This document shows, piece after piece, positions 15,549 through 26,777 of a stretch of 64,000 nucleotides of DNA (its first letter is position 1; each line of letters begins with the position of its first letter). Origin of the DNA: Caulobacter sp. 602-2 (GTDB taxonomy: Bacteria; Pseudomonadota; Alphaproteobacteria; Caulobacterales; Caulobacteraceae); contig NZ_JAAKGT010000016.1 in the NCBI RefSeq assembly GCF_011043625.1, forward strand, positions 1 to 64,000, given 5' to 3'. The notes beneath the pieces are model-generated. The model was not told the origin of the DNA and did no database searches. It saw only the letters and a program-made list of their open reading frames with translations. The position numbers and the translations under genes are program-made.

Positions 15549-16916
15549 TTGAGCAGAACCATCCTGATGATCCACGGCTATGGCATGACCGGCGACAGCT
15601 GGGCGCCGGTGGCCGATACCTTCCGCAAGGCGGGCTACGCGGTCGAAACGCCGACCATCCGGCCCGCCCTGCGCACGGCGGGGCCGCCCTCGCCCGACCT
15701 GGCCGGCCTGTCCCTGGCCGACTATGTCGCCGAGCTGAGCGCGGCGGCCGCCGTGACCGCCGCCCGCGACGGGGTGAAGCCGATCGTCTTCGGTCACTCC
15801 ATGGGCGGGCTGATCGCCCAGAAGCTGGCCGAAAGCGGCCTGGCCTCGGGCATCGTGCTGTTCGCGCCGGCCTCGCCGGCCGACGCGCGCGGCAAGCCCA
15901 AGCTGTCGCCGATCATCACCTTCCTCAACGCCGTGCTGACCCAGGGCGGCGCGCCCAAGCCGGTGAAAATGTGGAAGACCGGCTTCAAGTTCGGCGTCGT
16001 CAACGCCGTGCCGGCCGCCCGCCACGACGCCCTCTACGCCACGGCCGTCTACGACTCGGGCCGGGTGCTGCAGGACCTGGCCTATCCCGACCGCGATCCC
16101 TCGCGCACCGTGCATGTCGACGCCGCCAAGGTGACCGTGCCGGTGCTGGTGCTGGCCGGCGCGCGCGATCGCACCACGCCCGTCGAGGACGTCCGCCTGG
16201 TCGGCCGCAAGTACGCCGGGGCCGACTATCGCGAGTATCCCGACCACGCCCACTGGCTGATCGACGAGCCGGGCAGCGAGGCCCTGCTGGGCGCGGTGCA
16301 GTCCTGGTTGTCGGAAAAGGGCCTGGGTCCGGCCTCGGCCGCCCCGCCCAAGGCCAAGCCCGAACCCGCCCCGGCTCCGGTCGCCGCAGCGCCCGAACCG
16401 GCGGCCGCGCCGGCCGTGGAGCCGGCGCCCAAGCCCCGGGCGCCCGCCAAGGCCAAGACGCCGAGCAAGGCCAAGGCCGTCGTCGCCGAACCGGCCGCCA
16501 AGCCGGCGGCGAAGGCCGCGCCCAAGCCGAAGGCTCCTGCCAAGGCGGCGGCCGCCAAGGCCAAGGCGGCGCCTCCCGCGGAAACCCCGCCCGTTCCGGC
16601 CGCGAAACCGGCCAAGACCCCCGCCAAGGCCGCTCCAAAGGCCAAGGCGGTCGCAAAGCCCGCGCCCGCGCCGGAACCGGCCAAGACCGCTGCGAAAGCT
16701 CCGGCGAAGGCCCCCGCGAAAGCCAAGGCCGCGCCCGAGGCCGCCCCTGTAGCCAAGCCCCCGAAAACCAAGGCCGCCAAGCCGACGACGGAAGCCAAAG
16801 CCCCGACCGCCAAGGCCCCTGCCAAGCCCAAGGCCGCCGCCAAGCCCGCATCCAAACCCAAGCCTGCGACAACGACGCCCGCCAAAACTTCGCCACGCGG
16901 CAAGAAGAGCGTGTAG
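15549..16916 (+). CDS. Alpha/beta hydrolase with histone-H1-like tail
   Basis: An unusual two-part protein of about 455 residues. Residues 1-265 form an alpha/beta hydrolase (TILMIHGYGMTGDSW, nucleophile elbow FGHSMGGLIAQ, LVLAGARDRTTP acid, DHAHWLIDEPG histidine). From about 270 to the end, the protein is almost only Ala, Lys and Pro in AKA/PAK/KPKA repeats, like AlgP or histone H1, ending RGKKSV. Such tails bind DNA or polyphosphate. The TTG at 15549 is preferred because GGAGG lies eight bases upstream and it opens directly into the hydrolase; ATG at 15528 gives seven extra residues. A second hydrolase follows on the same strand. Confidence 0.82.
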   Translation: MSRTILMIHGYGMTGDSWAPVADTFRKAGYAVETPTIRPALRTAGPPSPDLAGLSLADYVAELSAAAAVTAARDGVKPIVFGHSMGGLIAQKLAESGLASGIVLFAPASPADARGKPKLSPIITFLNAVLTQGGAPKPVKMWKTGFKFGVVNAVPAARHDALYATAVYDSGRVLQDLAYPDRDPSRTVHVDAAKVTVPVLVLAGARDRTTPVEDVRLVGRKYAGADYREYPDHAHWLIDEPGSEALLGAVQSWLSEKGLGPASAAPPKAKPEPAPAPVAAAPEPAAAPAVEPAPKPRAPAKAKTPSKAKAVVAEPAAKPAAKAAPKPKAPAKAAAAKAKAAPPAETPPVPAAKPAKTPAKAAPKAKAVAKPAPAPEPAKTAAKAPAKAPAKAKAAPEAAPVAKPPKTKAAKPTTEAKAPTAKAPAKPKAAAKPASKPKPATTTPAKTSPRGKKSV

Positions 16917-16972
16917 GCTCCATTGAAACGCTCGTATCAGTCACACGAGCGGAGTTGACCTAAGAGGCGGGC

Positions 16973-17722
16973 GTGAAGGCTCCGGTGATCATGGTCCACG
17001 GCGCCTTCTGCGGCGGCTGGACGTTCGACAGCTTCCGAGAGCCGTTCGAGGCCGCCGGTCATAAGGTGCTCACGCCCGACCTGCCGGGGCGCGGACCCGG
17101 CGGCTCGGTCGTCGGCCTGTCGATGAGCGACTACGCCCGCGAGATCGCCCGCCTGATCCGCACGTGCGAGCGGCCGCCGATCCTGATCGGCCACTCCATG
17201 GGCGGGTTGGTGGCCCAGCTGGCCGCCGGCCGCGCGCCGGTGGAGCGCCTGATCCTGCTGGCCCCCTCCCCGCCCTGGGGCGTGCATGGCGCGAGCCTGG
17301 AAGAAGCGGTCTCGGCCGTCAGCCTCTATACGCTGGGCCCCTACTGGCTGCAGGCCATCGCGCCCGACTACGGCGTCGTGCGCCGCTACAGCCTCGACCG
17401 CCTGCCGCGCGAAAAGCGCCGGGCGCTCTACGCCCGCATGACCTCGGAAAGCGGCCGCGCGCTGTGGGAGACGCTGAACTGGTGGCTGGATCCCTTCATG
17501 ACCACCAGCCCTGGCCCGGTGAAGGCCCCGGTGCTGGCCATCGCCGGCGGCCAGGACGTCGTCCATCCCCCCGCCACCGTCCGCCAGACCGCCGCCCGCC
17601 TGGGCGGGGCGTTCCACGAGTTCCCCGAGATGAGCCACTGGCTGCCCGGCGAGCCGGGCTGGGAAGCCGTGGCGGCGCTGTGCCTGGACTTCATCGCTGC
17701 GGAGGACCGGGCGGCGGCTTGA
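16973..17722 (+). CDS. Alpha/beta hydrolase
   Basis: A 249-residue soluble hydrolase of the EstX/HNL-type bulk family (PVIMVHGAFCGGWTF, elbow IGHSMGGLVAQ, acid in AGGQDVVHPP, histidine in MSHWLPGEPG). It has no signal peptide. GTG 16973 is preceded by GAGG. The start is 57 bases after the tailed hydrolase, so the two may be transcribed together. Substrate unknown. Confidence 0.9.
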   Translation: MKAPVIMVHGAFCGGWTFDSFREPFEAAGHKVLTPDLPGRGPGGSVVGLSMSDYAREIARLIRTCERPPILIGHSMGGLVAQLAAGRAPVERLILLAPSPPWGVHGASLEEAVSAVSLYTLGPYWLQAIAPDYGVVRRYSLDRLPREKRRALYARMTSESGRALWETLNWWLDPFMTTSPGPVKAPVLAIAGGQDVVHPPATVRQTAARLGGAFHEFPEMSHWLPGEPGWEAVAALCLDFIAAEDRAAA

Positions 17723-17730
17723 TCCACAAG

Positions 17731-17865
17731 GAACCTCCCCCAGGGGGGGGAGGCGATCGCGCAGCGATCGATGGGGGGGCGTGTCGCAAAACTGATCCGC
17801 CGCCGCGAAAGCTGAAAACGTCCCCCCTCCGGCCTTCGGCCGCCTCCCCCAGAGGGGGAGGTTCC
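17731..17865. repeat. Family-A palindromic intergenic repeat, copy 2
   Basis: A second, more diverged copy of the family-A element, with ends GAACCTCCCCC and GGGGGAGGTTCC forming an inverted repeat and internal hairpins (GGCCTTCGGCC, GCGATCGCGCAGCGATCG). It lies between two convergent genes and just before a bidirectional terminator. Confidence 0.75.
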
Positions 17866-17871
17866 AAAGAA

Positions 17872-17901
17872 AAAGGCGCGGAGGTCACCCTCCGCGCCTT
17901 T
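17872..17901. terminator. Bidirectional terminator
   Basis: A ten-base-pair perfect stem (GGCGCGGAGG / CCTCCGCGCC) with a four-base loop, preceded by AAAA and followed by TTT, between the convergent hydrolase gene and the secreted Ala/Pro-rich protein gene. Confidence 0.75.
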
Positions 17902-17930
17902 CGCGTTTCAGCTCGACGAGCCTCTGACCA

Positions 17931-18617
17931 TCACTGGGTGGTGTAGAGGATCTGGGCTTGTTCGAAGTTCTTGCCGACCGAGCTGTCGTCCAGCTTCTTG
18001 ATGCGGACGTAGACCAGACCGGCCTTGCCGCCGGCGGCGTTGTTGTCCCAGGTCACGGTCAGGCGCTTGACGTCGGTGACCAGCTGGTCGTTGCGGATCA
18101 GCTTCAGCTGCGGGCTGTTCTCCCAGGTCGCCCAGTCGTGCAGGGCGGTGGCCAGGTGCTGGGCCTGGTCCGGACCCTGGGCGTGCTGGACGTTCAGGGT
18201 GCAGACGTTCTTGTTCGAACCCGGGTTGTCGAGGACGATCTGGTAGGGCTTGCCCAGGTCCAGGGTCCACAGGTCCTTCTTCTTCTTGAAGCCCGCGGCC
18301 TTGGCCAGGGCGTTGAAGTCGCCGCCGACGACGGCCGGCTTGCAGATGGTGTCGAGGACGCTGAGGATCTTCACCGAGACCGGATCGGTCGGCGGCGGCG
18401 GACGCACCGCTTCCGGAGCGGCCGCGGCGGCGGCGGCTTCCGGGGTGCCGGCGGCGGGCGCCGGGACGACGGGCGCGGCTTGATCGGCAGGCGCGGCCTG
18501 ATCAACGGGCGCGGCGGCCGGGGCGGGAGCCGGGGCGGCGGCGGGAGCGGGTTGCTCCTGGGCGACGGCGGTCGAAACGACGCCGAGGGCGATCAGGCTG
18601 GCGAGCGCAAGGCGCAT
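17931..18617 (-). CDS. Secreted protein with Ala/Pro-rich linker
   Basis: A 228-residue exported protein. A signal peptide (MRLALASLIALGVVSTAVAQ) is followed by a low-complexity Ala/Pro/Gln linker (to about residue 75) and a globular domain with two cysteines that could pair (LDTICKPAVVG, NKNVCTLNV). The domain resembles other Caulobacterales-specific periplasmic proteins that I cannot name. The start at 18617 is chosen because the signal peptide begins there and a GGGGAT purine run lies upstream. It faces the hydrolase pair across a terminator, and is downstream of atpC. Confidence 0.8.
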   Translation of the reverse strand: MRLALASLIALGVVSTAVAQEQPAPAAAPAPAPAAAPVDQAAPADQAAPVVPAPAAGTPEAAAAAAAPEAVRPPPPTDPVSVKILSVLDTICKPAVVGGDFNALAKAAGFKKKKDLWTLDLGKPYQIVLDNPGSNKNVCTLNVQHAQGPDQAQHLATALHDWATWENSPQLKLIRNDQLVTDVKRLTVTWDNNAAGGKAGLVYVRIKKLDDSSVGKNFEQAQILYTTQ

Positions 18618-18747
18618 AGGTCGGATATCCCCTAGAGACTTGGAGGTCGGCATTAAAACCGACAAGCGTTCCCTCGCAACCCTTATGGTGGCCGATTACG
18701 GCGGGGATGGGGTCACAAACGTAATTTTTTCGATCGAGAGCTTCGAT

Positions 18748-18882
18748 CCTTCTCCCCTTGCGGGAGAAGGTGGCGGCCGAAGGTCGTCGGATGAGGGGTC
18801 CAAAGGCTTGTCCGGAGAGGTCTGAGAGACCCCTCACCCGACCTTGCTTGGCAAGGCCACCCTCTCCCACAAGGGGAGAGGG
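18748..18882. repeat. Family-C palindromic repeat
   Basis: A roughly 135-bp element made of two hairpin arms, CCTTCTCCCCTTGCGGGAGAAGG at the left and CCCTCTCCCACAAGGGGAGAGGG at the right, with GGGTGAGGGGT-type inner arms (GATGAGGGGTC against GACCCCTCACCC). It fills much of the 330-base gap between the secreted-protein gene and atpC. No gene is seen in this gap; the remainder holds the atp terminator. Confidence 0.7.
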
Positions 18883-18885
18883 AAC

Positions 18886-18920
18886 AAACAAAAACGCCCC
18901 CGCCGTTTCCGGCGAGGGCG
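18886..18920 (-). terminator. Terminator of the atp operon
   Basis: On the minus strand, an 11-base-pair stem with one mismatch (CGCCCTCGCCG / CGGCGGGGGCG) and a four-base loop is followed by TTTTTGTTTG. It lies 28 bases after the atpC stop. Confidence 0.75.
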
Positions 18921-18948
18921 CTCTCAAATCTTCCGAGAGAAGCGGCTC

Positions 18949-19212
18949 TTACGAGGCCACTTCCACGGCGTGTTCGGCCAGGATCGTGAAGCCGTCGGGA
19001 CCGACGTCCGCAAAACCGCCCTGGATGTCGAACAGCTTGACGGTCGAGCCGTCGCGCACCGTCACCCGGCCCTCGCGCAGCGTGGTCATGAACGGGGCGT
19101 GGTTCGGCAGGACGCCGAAATCGCCTTCCGCGCCCGGCGCGTCGACCTGGTCGACATCGGCCGAGAACAGTTCGCGCTCGGGCGCGACGAGGGAGAAGTG
19201 CAGCTTGGCCAT
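18949..19212 (-). CDS. atpC: F1F0 ATP synthase subunit epsilon
   Basis: Central-stalk regulatory subunit of F1. The 87-residue product (MAKLHFSLVAPERELFSADVDQV, GDFGVLPNHAPFMTTLREGRV) has only the N-terminal beta-sandwich and lacks the two-helix C-terminal inhibitory domain, as is usual in short alphaproteobacterial forms. Its ATG overlaps the stop of the small upstream gene by one base (TGATG), so translation is coupled. It is the last gene of the operon. Confidence 0.96.
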   Translation of the reverse strand: MAKLHFSLVAPERELFSADVDQVDAPGAEGDFGVLPNHAPFMTTLREGRVTVRDGSTVKLFDIQGGFADVGPDGFTILAEHAVEVAS

Positions 19213-19462
19213 CAGTCGTAGGTCTCCACGGCGCCCAGGGCCGCTTCGATGTCTTCGTCGGTCTGGATCTCGGTGCCGCAGAACGGGCAGAAGCGGATGG
19301 TGGTCAGGACCGTGCCCGTCTCACCATCGGCTTCCCGCTGACCCAGGTTCAACAGGATCAGGCCGCTGTCGTGCTCGATGAGGGAGGCCTCGGCGTCCGA
19401 AGACACCGCGTCCTCCAGCTCCTCGCAGCAGAAGTGGCCGAGATCGCCGTCTTCCTCGTTCA

Positions 19463-19463
<1 letters not shown>
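19212..19463 (-). CDS. Small Cys-rich protein inserted in the atp operon
   Basis: An 83-residue acidic protein placed between atpD and atpC, translationally coupled on both sides (TGATG overlap of one base with each). It has Cys12-Cys13 next to His10, and Cys59-x2-Cys62 (RFCPFCGTEI), which resembles half of a zinc ribbon or a metal/redox site. It is not a canonical subunit of ATP synthase. The fixed coupling suggests a role linked to F1 assembly or regulation, but that is inference; it may be a Caulobacterales-specific gene. Confidence 0.8.
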
Positions 19464-21085
<1,622 letters not shown>

Positions 21086-21137
21086 GGCGTGCGGGTCTTT
21101 CGTGCGTCTCTGCGTGCGTTTTTGGCGTTAGGCTAGA

Positions 21138-22013
21138 TCAGACGGCTTCGGCGCCGGAGATGATCTCGATCAGCTCCTTGGTGATCTGGGCCTGGCGGGA
21201 ACGGTTGTACTCGAGGGTATAGCGCTTGATCATGTCGCCCGCGTTCCGCGTGGCGTTGTCCATCGCCGTCATCTGGCTGGCGTAGAAGCCGGCCATGTTG
21301 TCGAGCAGCGCCGACAGAATCTGGACCGTCAGGTTGCGCGGCAGCAGGGTCTCGAGGATGGCCTCTTCCGAGGGTTCGTACTCGTAGACCGCGGCCGGAC
21401 CGGACGCGGGCTCGCCGCCCTCGACCACGGCCGGGATCAGCTGCAGCGCGGTCGGGACCTGCTGCACCACCGACTTGAAGCGGCTGTAGAACAGGGTGAC
21501 GACGTCGGTCTCACCGGCTTCGTAGAGCTTGGTGACGACGTCGGCGATCGGCTGGGCCACCGACAGCGTCAGCTGGCGGTAGGACGACAGGTCGAAGTTA
21601 TCCACCACCTTGTCGCCGTACGGGCGCTTCAGCTGGGCGGTCACCTTCTTGCCGACGCAGACGATCTTCACGTCCTTGCCCTGGGCGATCAGCCCGTCGA
21701 TGTGGGCGCGGGCCGCGCGCACGATCGACGAGGTGAAGCCGCCGGCGAGGCCGCGGTCGGCCGCGGCCACCACCACCAGGTGACGATCGTCCCGGCCGGT
21801 GCCGGCCAGCAGCGCCGGAGCGCCGTCGCCCGACACGCCGGTCGCGAGGTTGGCGATGACGCTTGCCAGACGCCGGGCGTACGGACGGGCGGCTTCCGCC
21901 GCGTCCTGGCTCCGGCGCAGCTTGGCAGCCGCCACCATCTGCATCGCCTTCGTGATCTTTTGCGTCGCTTTGACGCTCGAGATCCGATTGCGCATTTCCT
22001 TCAAGCTGGCCAT
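21138..22013 (-). CDS. atpG: F1F0 ATP synthase subunit gamma
   Basis: Rotor shaft of F1. The 291-residue product has the conserved N-terminus MASLKEMRNRISSVKATQKITKAMQMVAAAKLRR and C-terminal ALLDNMAGFYASQMTAMDNATRNAGDMI, YNRSRQAQITKELIEIISGAEAV. It lies between atpA and atpD, the standard order, with short gaps of 35 and 52 bases. Confidence 0.97.
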   Translation of the reverse strand: MASLKEMRNRISSVKATQKITKAMQMVAAAKLRRSQDAAEAARPYARRLASVIANLATGVSGDGAPALLAGTGRDDRHLVVVAAADRGLAGGFTSSIVRAARAHIDGLIAQGKDVKIVCVGKKVTAQLKRPYGDKVVDNFDLSSYRQLTLSVAQPIADVVTKLYEAGETDVVTLFYSRFKSVVQQVPTALQLIPAVVEGGEPASGPAAVYEYEPSEEAILETLLPRNLTVQILSALLDNMAGFYASQMTAMDNATRNAGDMIKRYTLEYNRSRQAQITKELIEIISGAEAV

Positions 22014-22048
22014 TCGGCGCTACTCTCTCCGAGCGGTTCCGAGGGGGC

Positions 22049-23581
<1,533 letters not shown>

Positions 23582-23642
23582 GGCTGGGTCGGGCTCTTTC
23601 TTGAGGCTCTCTGCGTACGTACGTTTTTGCGCGGTTATACGC

Positions 23643-24197
23643 TTAGGCGCGCTTGAGGGCGAATTTCAGGGAATCGAGCTTCGAACGAACCGAAGCGTCG
23701 AACAGTCGGGAACCGACGCGCACCTTGACGCCGCCCAGGATGGACGGGTCGACGCGGGTCGAGATTTCGGGGGTCTGGCCGAGCGCGCTCGACACGGCGG
23801 CCGTGACGGCCTTCAGCTGGGCGGCGCTCAGCGGGGCGGCCGAGGTGACCTCGGCGGCGACCACGCCGCGGTGCTTGGCCGACAGGGCCACGAAGGCGTT
23901 GATCGCGCCGACCAGTTCGACCGCGCGGCCGTTGGTGGCGATCAGGCCCAGGAACTTGGCGGTCAGCAGGTCGAAACCGGCCTTCACGGCGACGGCGGTC
24001 AGGCCCTTGGCCTTGTCCTCGGCCGAGAACGCGGGGGAATCCAGCAGGCGGCGCAGGTCGGCGCTATCGGCGATCATGCCCTTCAGCGATTTCAGGTCGC
24101 TTTCGACCTTCGCCAGGTTGCCGCCTTCGATCGTCAGTTCGAACAGGGACTGCGCATAACGCTGACCCGCATCCGTCGCCTTGGTTTCGTCCGCCAC
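23643..24197 (-). CDS. atpH: F1F0 ATP synthase subunit delta
   Basis: Peripheral-stalk subunit (OSCP homologue) that links F1 to the b subunits. The 184-residue product has the expected AGQRYAQSLFEL start and C-terminal VRVGSRLFDASVRSKLDSLKFALKRA. It is the first gene of the F1 operon on the minus strand; the F0 genes are not in this window, as in other alphaproteobacteria where F0 and F1 are in separate loci. The promoter is expected within 24198-24415. Confidence 0.95.
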   Translation of the reverse strand: MADETKATDAGQRYAQSLFELTIEGGNLAKVESDLKSLKGMIADSADLRRLLDSPAFSAEDKAKGLTAVAVKAGFDLLTAKFLGLIATNGRAVELVGAINAFVALSAKHRGVVAAEVTSAAPLSAAQLKAVTAAVSSALGQTPEISTRVDPSILGGVKVRVGSRLFDASVRSKLDSLKFALKRA

Positions 24198-24415
24198 TTG
24201 TTCCGCCCGGTGTGCGTTGCAATCGCCGCGGAAGAGAAGCTCCCCCCTCTCCCCGGCTTAAAGACTTGATCGCGCTTGAGAAAAGCGCACGGGCGGCCCG
24301 CGCATTCACGCTGCCCTTCCCGAAGCCCGGCGCCTGATAACACGGGGTGTTCGCAGTCGCAACCAAGCCGAGGTGATCGTGTTCGGCCAAGTTCGCGAAA
24401 AAATGTGTTTATCCG

Positions 24416-24667
24416 TCAGACGTTGACGCGGCGGAACACGCCCGAGGCCGCCCCGGCCAGGGTCCCGTCGGCGGCGCGCGCCTCGGCCTGGGCGAACACC
24501 AGGCTGCGAGTGGCCCGCTCGATCCAGCCGCGCGCCGAAAGGCCCGCGCCGCCCTGGCCTGCCCTGCCCCGGCCTGCATAGTCGATCGTCACCGACACCG
24601 GCGCGGCGTCGGCGCCGGCGGCCTGTCGCAGGGCGTCTTCGAGTTGGACGGTCAGCGGCTGGGTCAT
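24416..24667 (-). CDS. Hotdog-fold thioesterase-like protein, half length
   Basis: An 83-residue protein whose C-terminal half resembles the end of a PaaI-type thioesterase (VTIDYAGRG..., GWIERATRSLVFAQAEARAADGTLAGAASGVFR). A typical single hotdog domain is about 130 residues and contains an N-terminal helix with the active-site motif; that half is missing here. It could be a stand-alone structural variant or a remnant. The ATG at 24667 is the only sensible start. It is upstream of atpH on the same strand, separated by about 220 bases. Confidence 0.7.
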   Translation of the reverse strand: MTQPLTVQLEDALRQAAGADAAPVSVTIDYAGRGRAGQGGAGLSARGWIERATRSLVFAQAEARAADGTLAGAASGVFRRVNV

Positions 24668-24715
24668 GGCGACGATCTAATCCCTGCGCGGACGAAGACG
24701 AAAGACAGGACAAAG

Positions 24716-24745
24716 AAAAAGGGCGGCGGAAGCGATCCGCCGCCC
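24716..24745 (-). terminator. Terminator of small periplasmic protein gene
   Basis: Read on the minus strand, a perfect ten-base-pair stem (GGGCGGCGGA / TCCGCCGCCC) with a five-base loop is followed by TTTTTC. It lies about 70 bases after the stop of the gene at 24817. Confidence 0.8.
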
Positions 24746-24816
24746 CATCAGGCGAATGGTCGAGGAAACAGCCAGAGAGAAAGACGTCTCCGGGTACGCT
24801 TACGAATAGAGCGGGA

Positions 24817-25137
24817 TCAGGCCGCCTTGGCCGAAGCGTTGCAGCGCTCCAGCTCTTCGGCGGCCAGGGCCTTGGCGTCGCCGCCGAAGGCCGAGACGCG
24901 GCCGGCTTCTTTCGCCAGCGCCTTGCACGAAGCGACGCTGAGGGCCCGCGACGGGGCCGAGGTGGCCACGCAGGCGGCGTCCTCGCAGACGAAGACCGCG
25001 CCGCCGGCGACGATCTTGGTCTTGGCGGAGACGGGTTTTTCGAGGGTGACCGCCAGGCGGCCATCGGCCAGGGCGGGCGCGGCGACGAGCGCGGAAACGG
25101 ACAGGGCGGCGACAGCCGCCAGGGCGCGGAGCTTCAT
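24817..25137 (-). CDS. Small periplasmic protein, CC_3452-like
   Basis: A 106-residue exported protein: signal peptide (LRALAAVAALSVSALVAAPALA), then a short domain with TLEKPVSAKTKIVAGGAVFVC, cysteines in VFVCEDAACVA and later VASCKAL and ERCNAS that may form two disulfides. It resembles the small Caulobacterales/Sphingomonadales family typified by C. crescentus CC_3452; that assignment is from memory of the family pattern. Function is unknown. It has its own terminator and is not part of the atp operon. Confidence 0.75.
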   Translation of the reverse strand: MKLRALAAVAALSVSALVAAPALADGRLAVTLEKPVSAKTKIVAGGAVFVCEDAACVATSAPSRALSVASCKALAKEAGRVSAFGGDAKALAAEELERCNASAKAA

Positions 25138-25380
25138 GGGAAAAGCCCTCCAGCTTCGGGGATGATGGAAAGATCGATGATCGCGGCTTAAGCTGTACTG
25201 GCCGGTCGGTCCCGTGGGATGTGGACGCCAGTTATCCCCACCGGCGTCGCGAAACCGAACTAAGCACTGCTTAGATATCAGCGTTCAGAAATCGCGCAAG
25301 CCGATTTTCGTTCGCGTGCGCATATTTTTTCGAAACTGAGATTTTTGGGGGTGTGGGGACGACCGAGAGGCCCCCGATAT

Positions 25381-25516
25381 CCCGTCTTTCCCGCCCTTGT
25401 GGCGGGAAACCCTGGCTCCGCTCGCACGTGAAGCGCCAACGGCGTGCTCGGCGCGCCGCCCCTCCCGTCCTTGCGGCTGACAGAGGGGTTCCCGCCACGA
25501 GGGCGGGAATGACGGG
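25381..25516. repeat. Family-D MITE-like element, copy 1
   Basis: A 136-bp element with terminal inverted repeats of about 26 bp (CCCGTCTTTCCCGCCCTTGT at the left, reverse complement with two mismatches at the right ending in AATGACGGG). The centre (CTGGCTCCGCTCGCACGTGA...) is closely matched by the second copy at 61191-61315. The left neighbour, 25138-25380, is an AT-richer gap of about 240 bases with no gene that I can support. Confidence 0.85.
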
Positions 25517-25558
25517 AAGAAAAGAATGACGGGCGGAGAAGAGAGCGCGCTCGGCGCT

Positions 25559-25984
25559 CTACAGCCCCAGGATGGAGTCGATCCGGCTCTCGGCCTTGGC
25601 GTGGATGGCCCGATCCTGGACCATGCCGTCCATGCGGGCGAAACGGCCGTCCTTGCCGGCTTGGCGGCGGATGCCGTCGGCGGTGACCACCACGGGCGGG
25701 CGGCGGGCGTCGGTCAGGCCGCCCAGCAGGGCGGCGAACACCGCGCCGACGGCGGCGGCCAGCACCGGCCCGGCGAAGTCGATGGCGGTCTCGCCGAAGA
25801 CGGCGTGCAGCTGGACCAGAATATGCTCGCGATTGACCTGCTCGGACAGGATCTGCAGCGACCAGGCGGCCACGCCCTGGATGACGGCGGCCAAGACCAC
25901 GGCGATGACCACCCCCAGGAAGCGGGGGCGCCAGAAGAGCCCGAGCAGGGCTCCCACCAGGGCGAAGGCGACCATCAGGATCAT
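25559..25984 (-). CDS. Membrane protein of unknown function
   Basis: A 141-residue protein with three hydrophobic segments (MILMVAFALVGALLGLFW, FLGVVIAVVLAAVIQGVAAW, GPVLAAAVGAVFAALLGGL) and a soluble C-terminal tail with basic character (DARRPPVVVTADGIRRQAGKDGRFAR). No known motif. It is divergent from the lemA operon. Confidence 0.7.
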   Translation of the reverse strand: MILMVAFALVGALLGLFWRPRFLGVVIAVVLAAVIQGVAAWSLQILSEQVNREHILVQLHAVFGETAIDFAGPVLAAAVGAVFAALLGGLTDARRPPVVVTADGIRRQAGKDGRFARMDGMVQDRAIHAKAESRIDSILGL

Positions 25985-26128
25985 GGCGGCGATCCTGCGC
26001 CCGTCTCCTCAAAAGGAAGTTAAGCCCCGGATGGACGCGAGTTAATCCGATACGCGGATGACGAGAGCCGGAGACGGGGCCATATAAATGCGATCGGCGG
26101 CCGCGGGCCGCCCCACGAGGGAGCCTTC

Positions 26129-26776
26129 ATGTCGCAGCTGCGTTCGCCGGCCCGCCTGGCCCTTGCCTCCGCCGCCCTGGCCGTGACCCTGGCCGGCTGC
26201 GGGATCAACACCATCCCCACCCAGGACGAGAAGACCAAGGCCGCCTGGGCCGAGGTGCAGAACCAGTATCAGCGCCGGTCCGACCTGATCCCCAACCTGG
26301 TGGCCACCGTGAAGGGCTACGCGGCCCAGGAAAAGGACGTCCTGACCTCGGTCACGGCCGCTCGCGCCAGCGCCACCCAGGTCAAGGTCGACGCCTCGAC
26401 CATCACCGACCCGGCCGCCTTCCAGAAGTACGCCGCCGCCCAGGACCAGCTGACCGGCGTGCTGGGCCGCCTGATGGTGATCCAGGAGCAGTATCCGGAC
26501 CTGAAGTCGAACCAGAACTTCCTGGCCCTGCAGAGCCAGCTGGAAGGCACCGAGAACCGCATCACGATCGCGCGGCGCGACTACAACGAGACCGCGCGGG
26601 TCTACAACACGAGCCTGCGCACCTTCCCGACCATCCTCTGGGCCAAGACCGTCTATGGCGGCCAGAAGCCCGCCCAGCTGTTCGAGGCCTCGGCCGCGGC
26701 CCAGACCGCCCCGACCGTCAGCTTCGACGCCCCGGCCGCGCCCGCCGCCCCGGCCCAGCCGGCGCCGGCGCATTAG
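26129..26776 (+). CDS. lemA: LemA family lipoprotein
   Basis: A 215-residue LemA-family protein: N-terminal signal with lipobox (LAVTLAGC), then coiled helices (AWAEVQNQYQRRSDLIPNLVATVKGYA, TSVTAARASATQ, LMVIQEQYPDLKSNQNFLALQSQLEGTENRI, RRDYNETARVYNT, FPTILWAK), matching the usual LemA helical bundle. The C-terminus is an Ala/Pro-rich tail. LemA proteins are often encoded beside TPM-domain proteins, as here. The role is not settled; the family is exported and has been linked to envelope stress and to partner TPM proteins. Confidence 0.93.
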   Translation: MSQLRSPARLALASAALAVTLAGCGINTIPTQDEKTKAAWAEVQNQYQRRSDLIPNLVATVKGYAAQEKDVLTSVTAARASATQVKVDASTITDPAAFQKYAAAQDQLTGVLGRLMVIQEQYPDLKSNQNFLALQSQLEGTENRITIARRDYNETARVYNTSLRTFPTILWAKTVYGGQKPAQLFEASAAAQTAPTVSFDAPAAPAAPAQPAPAH

Positions 26777-26777
26777 G

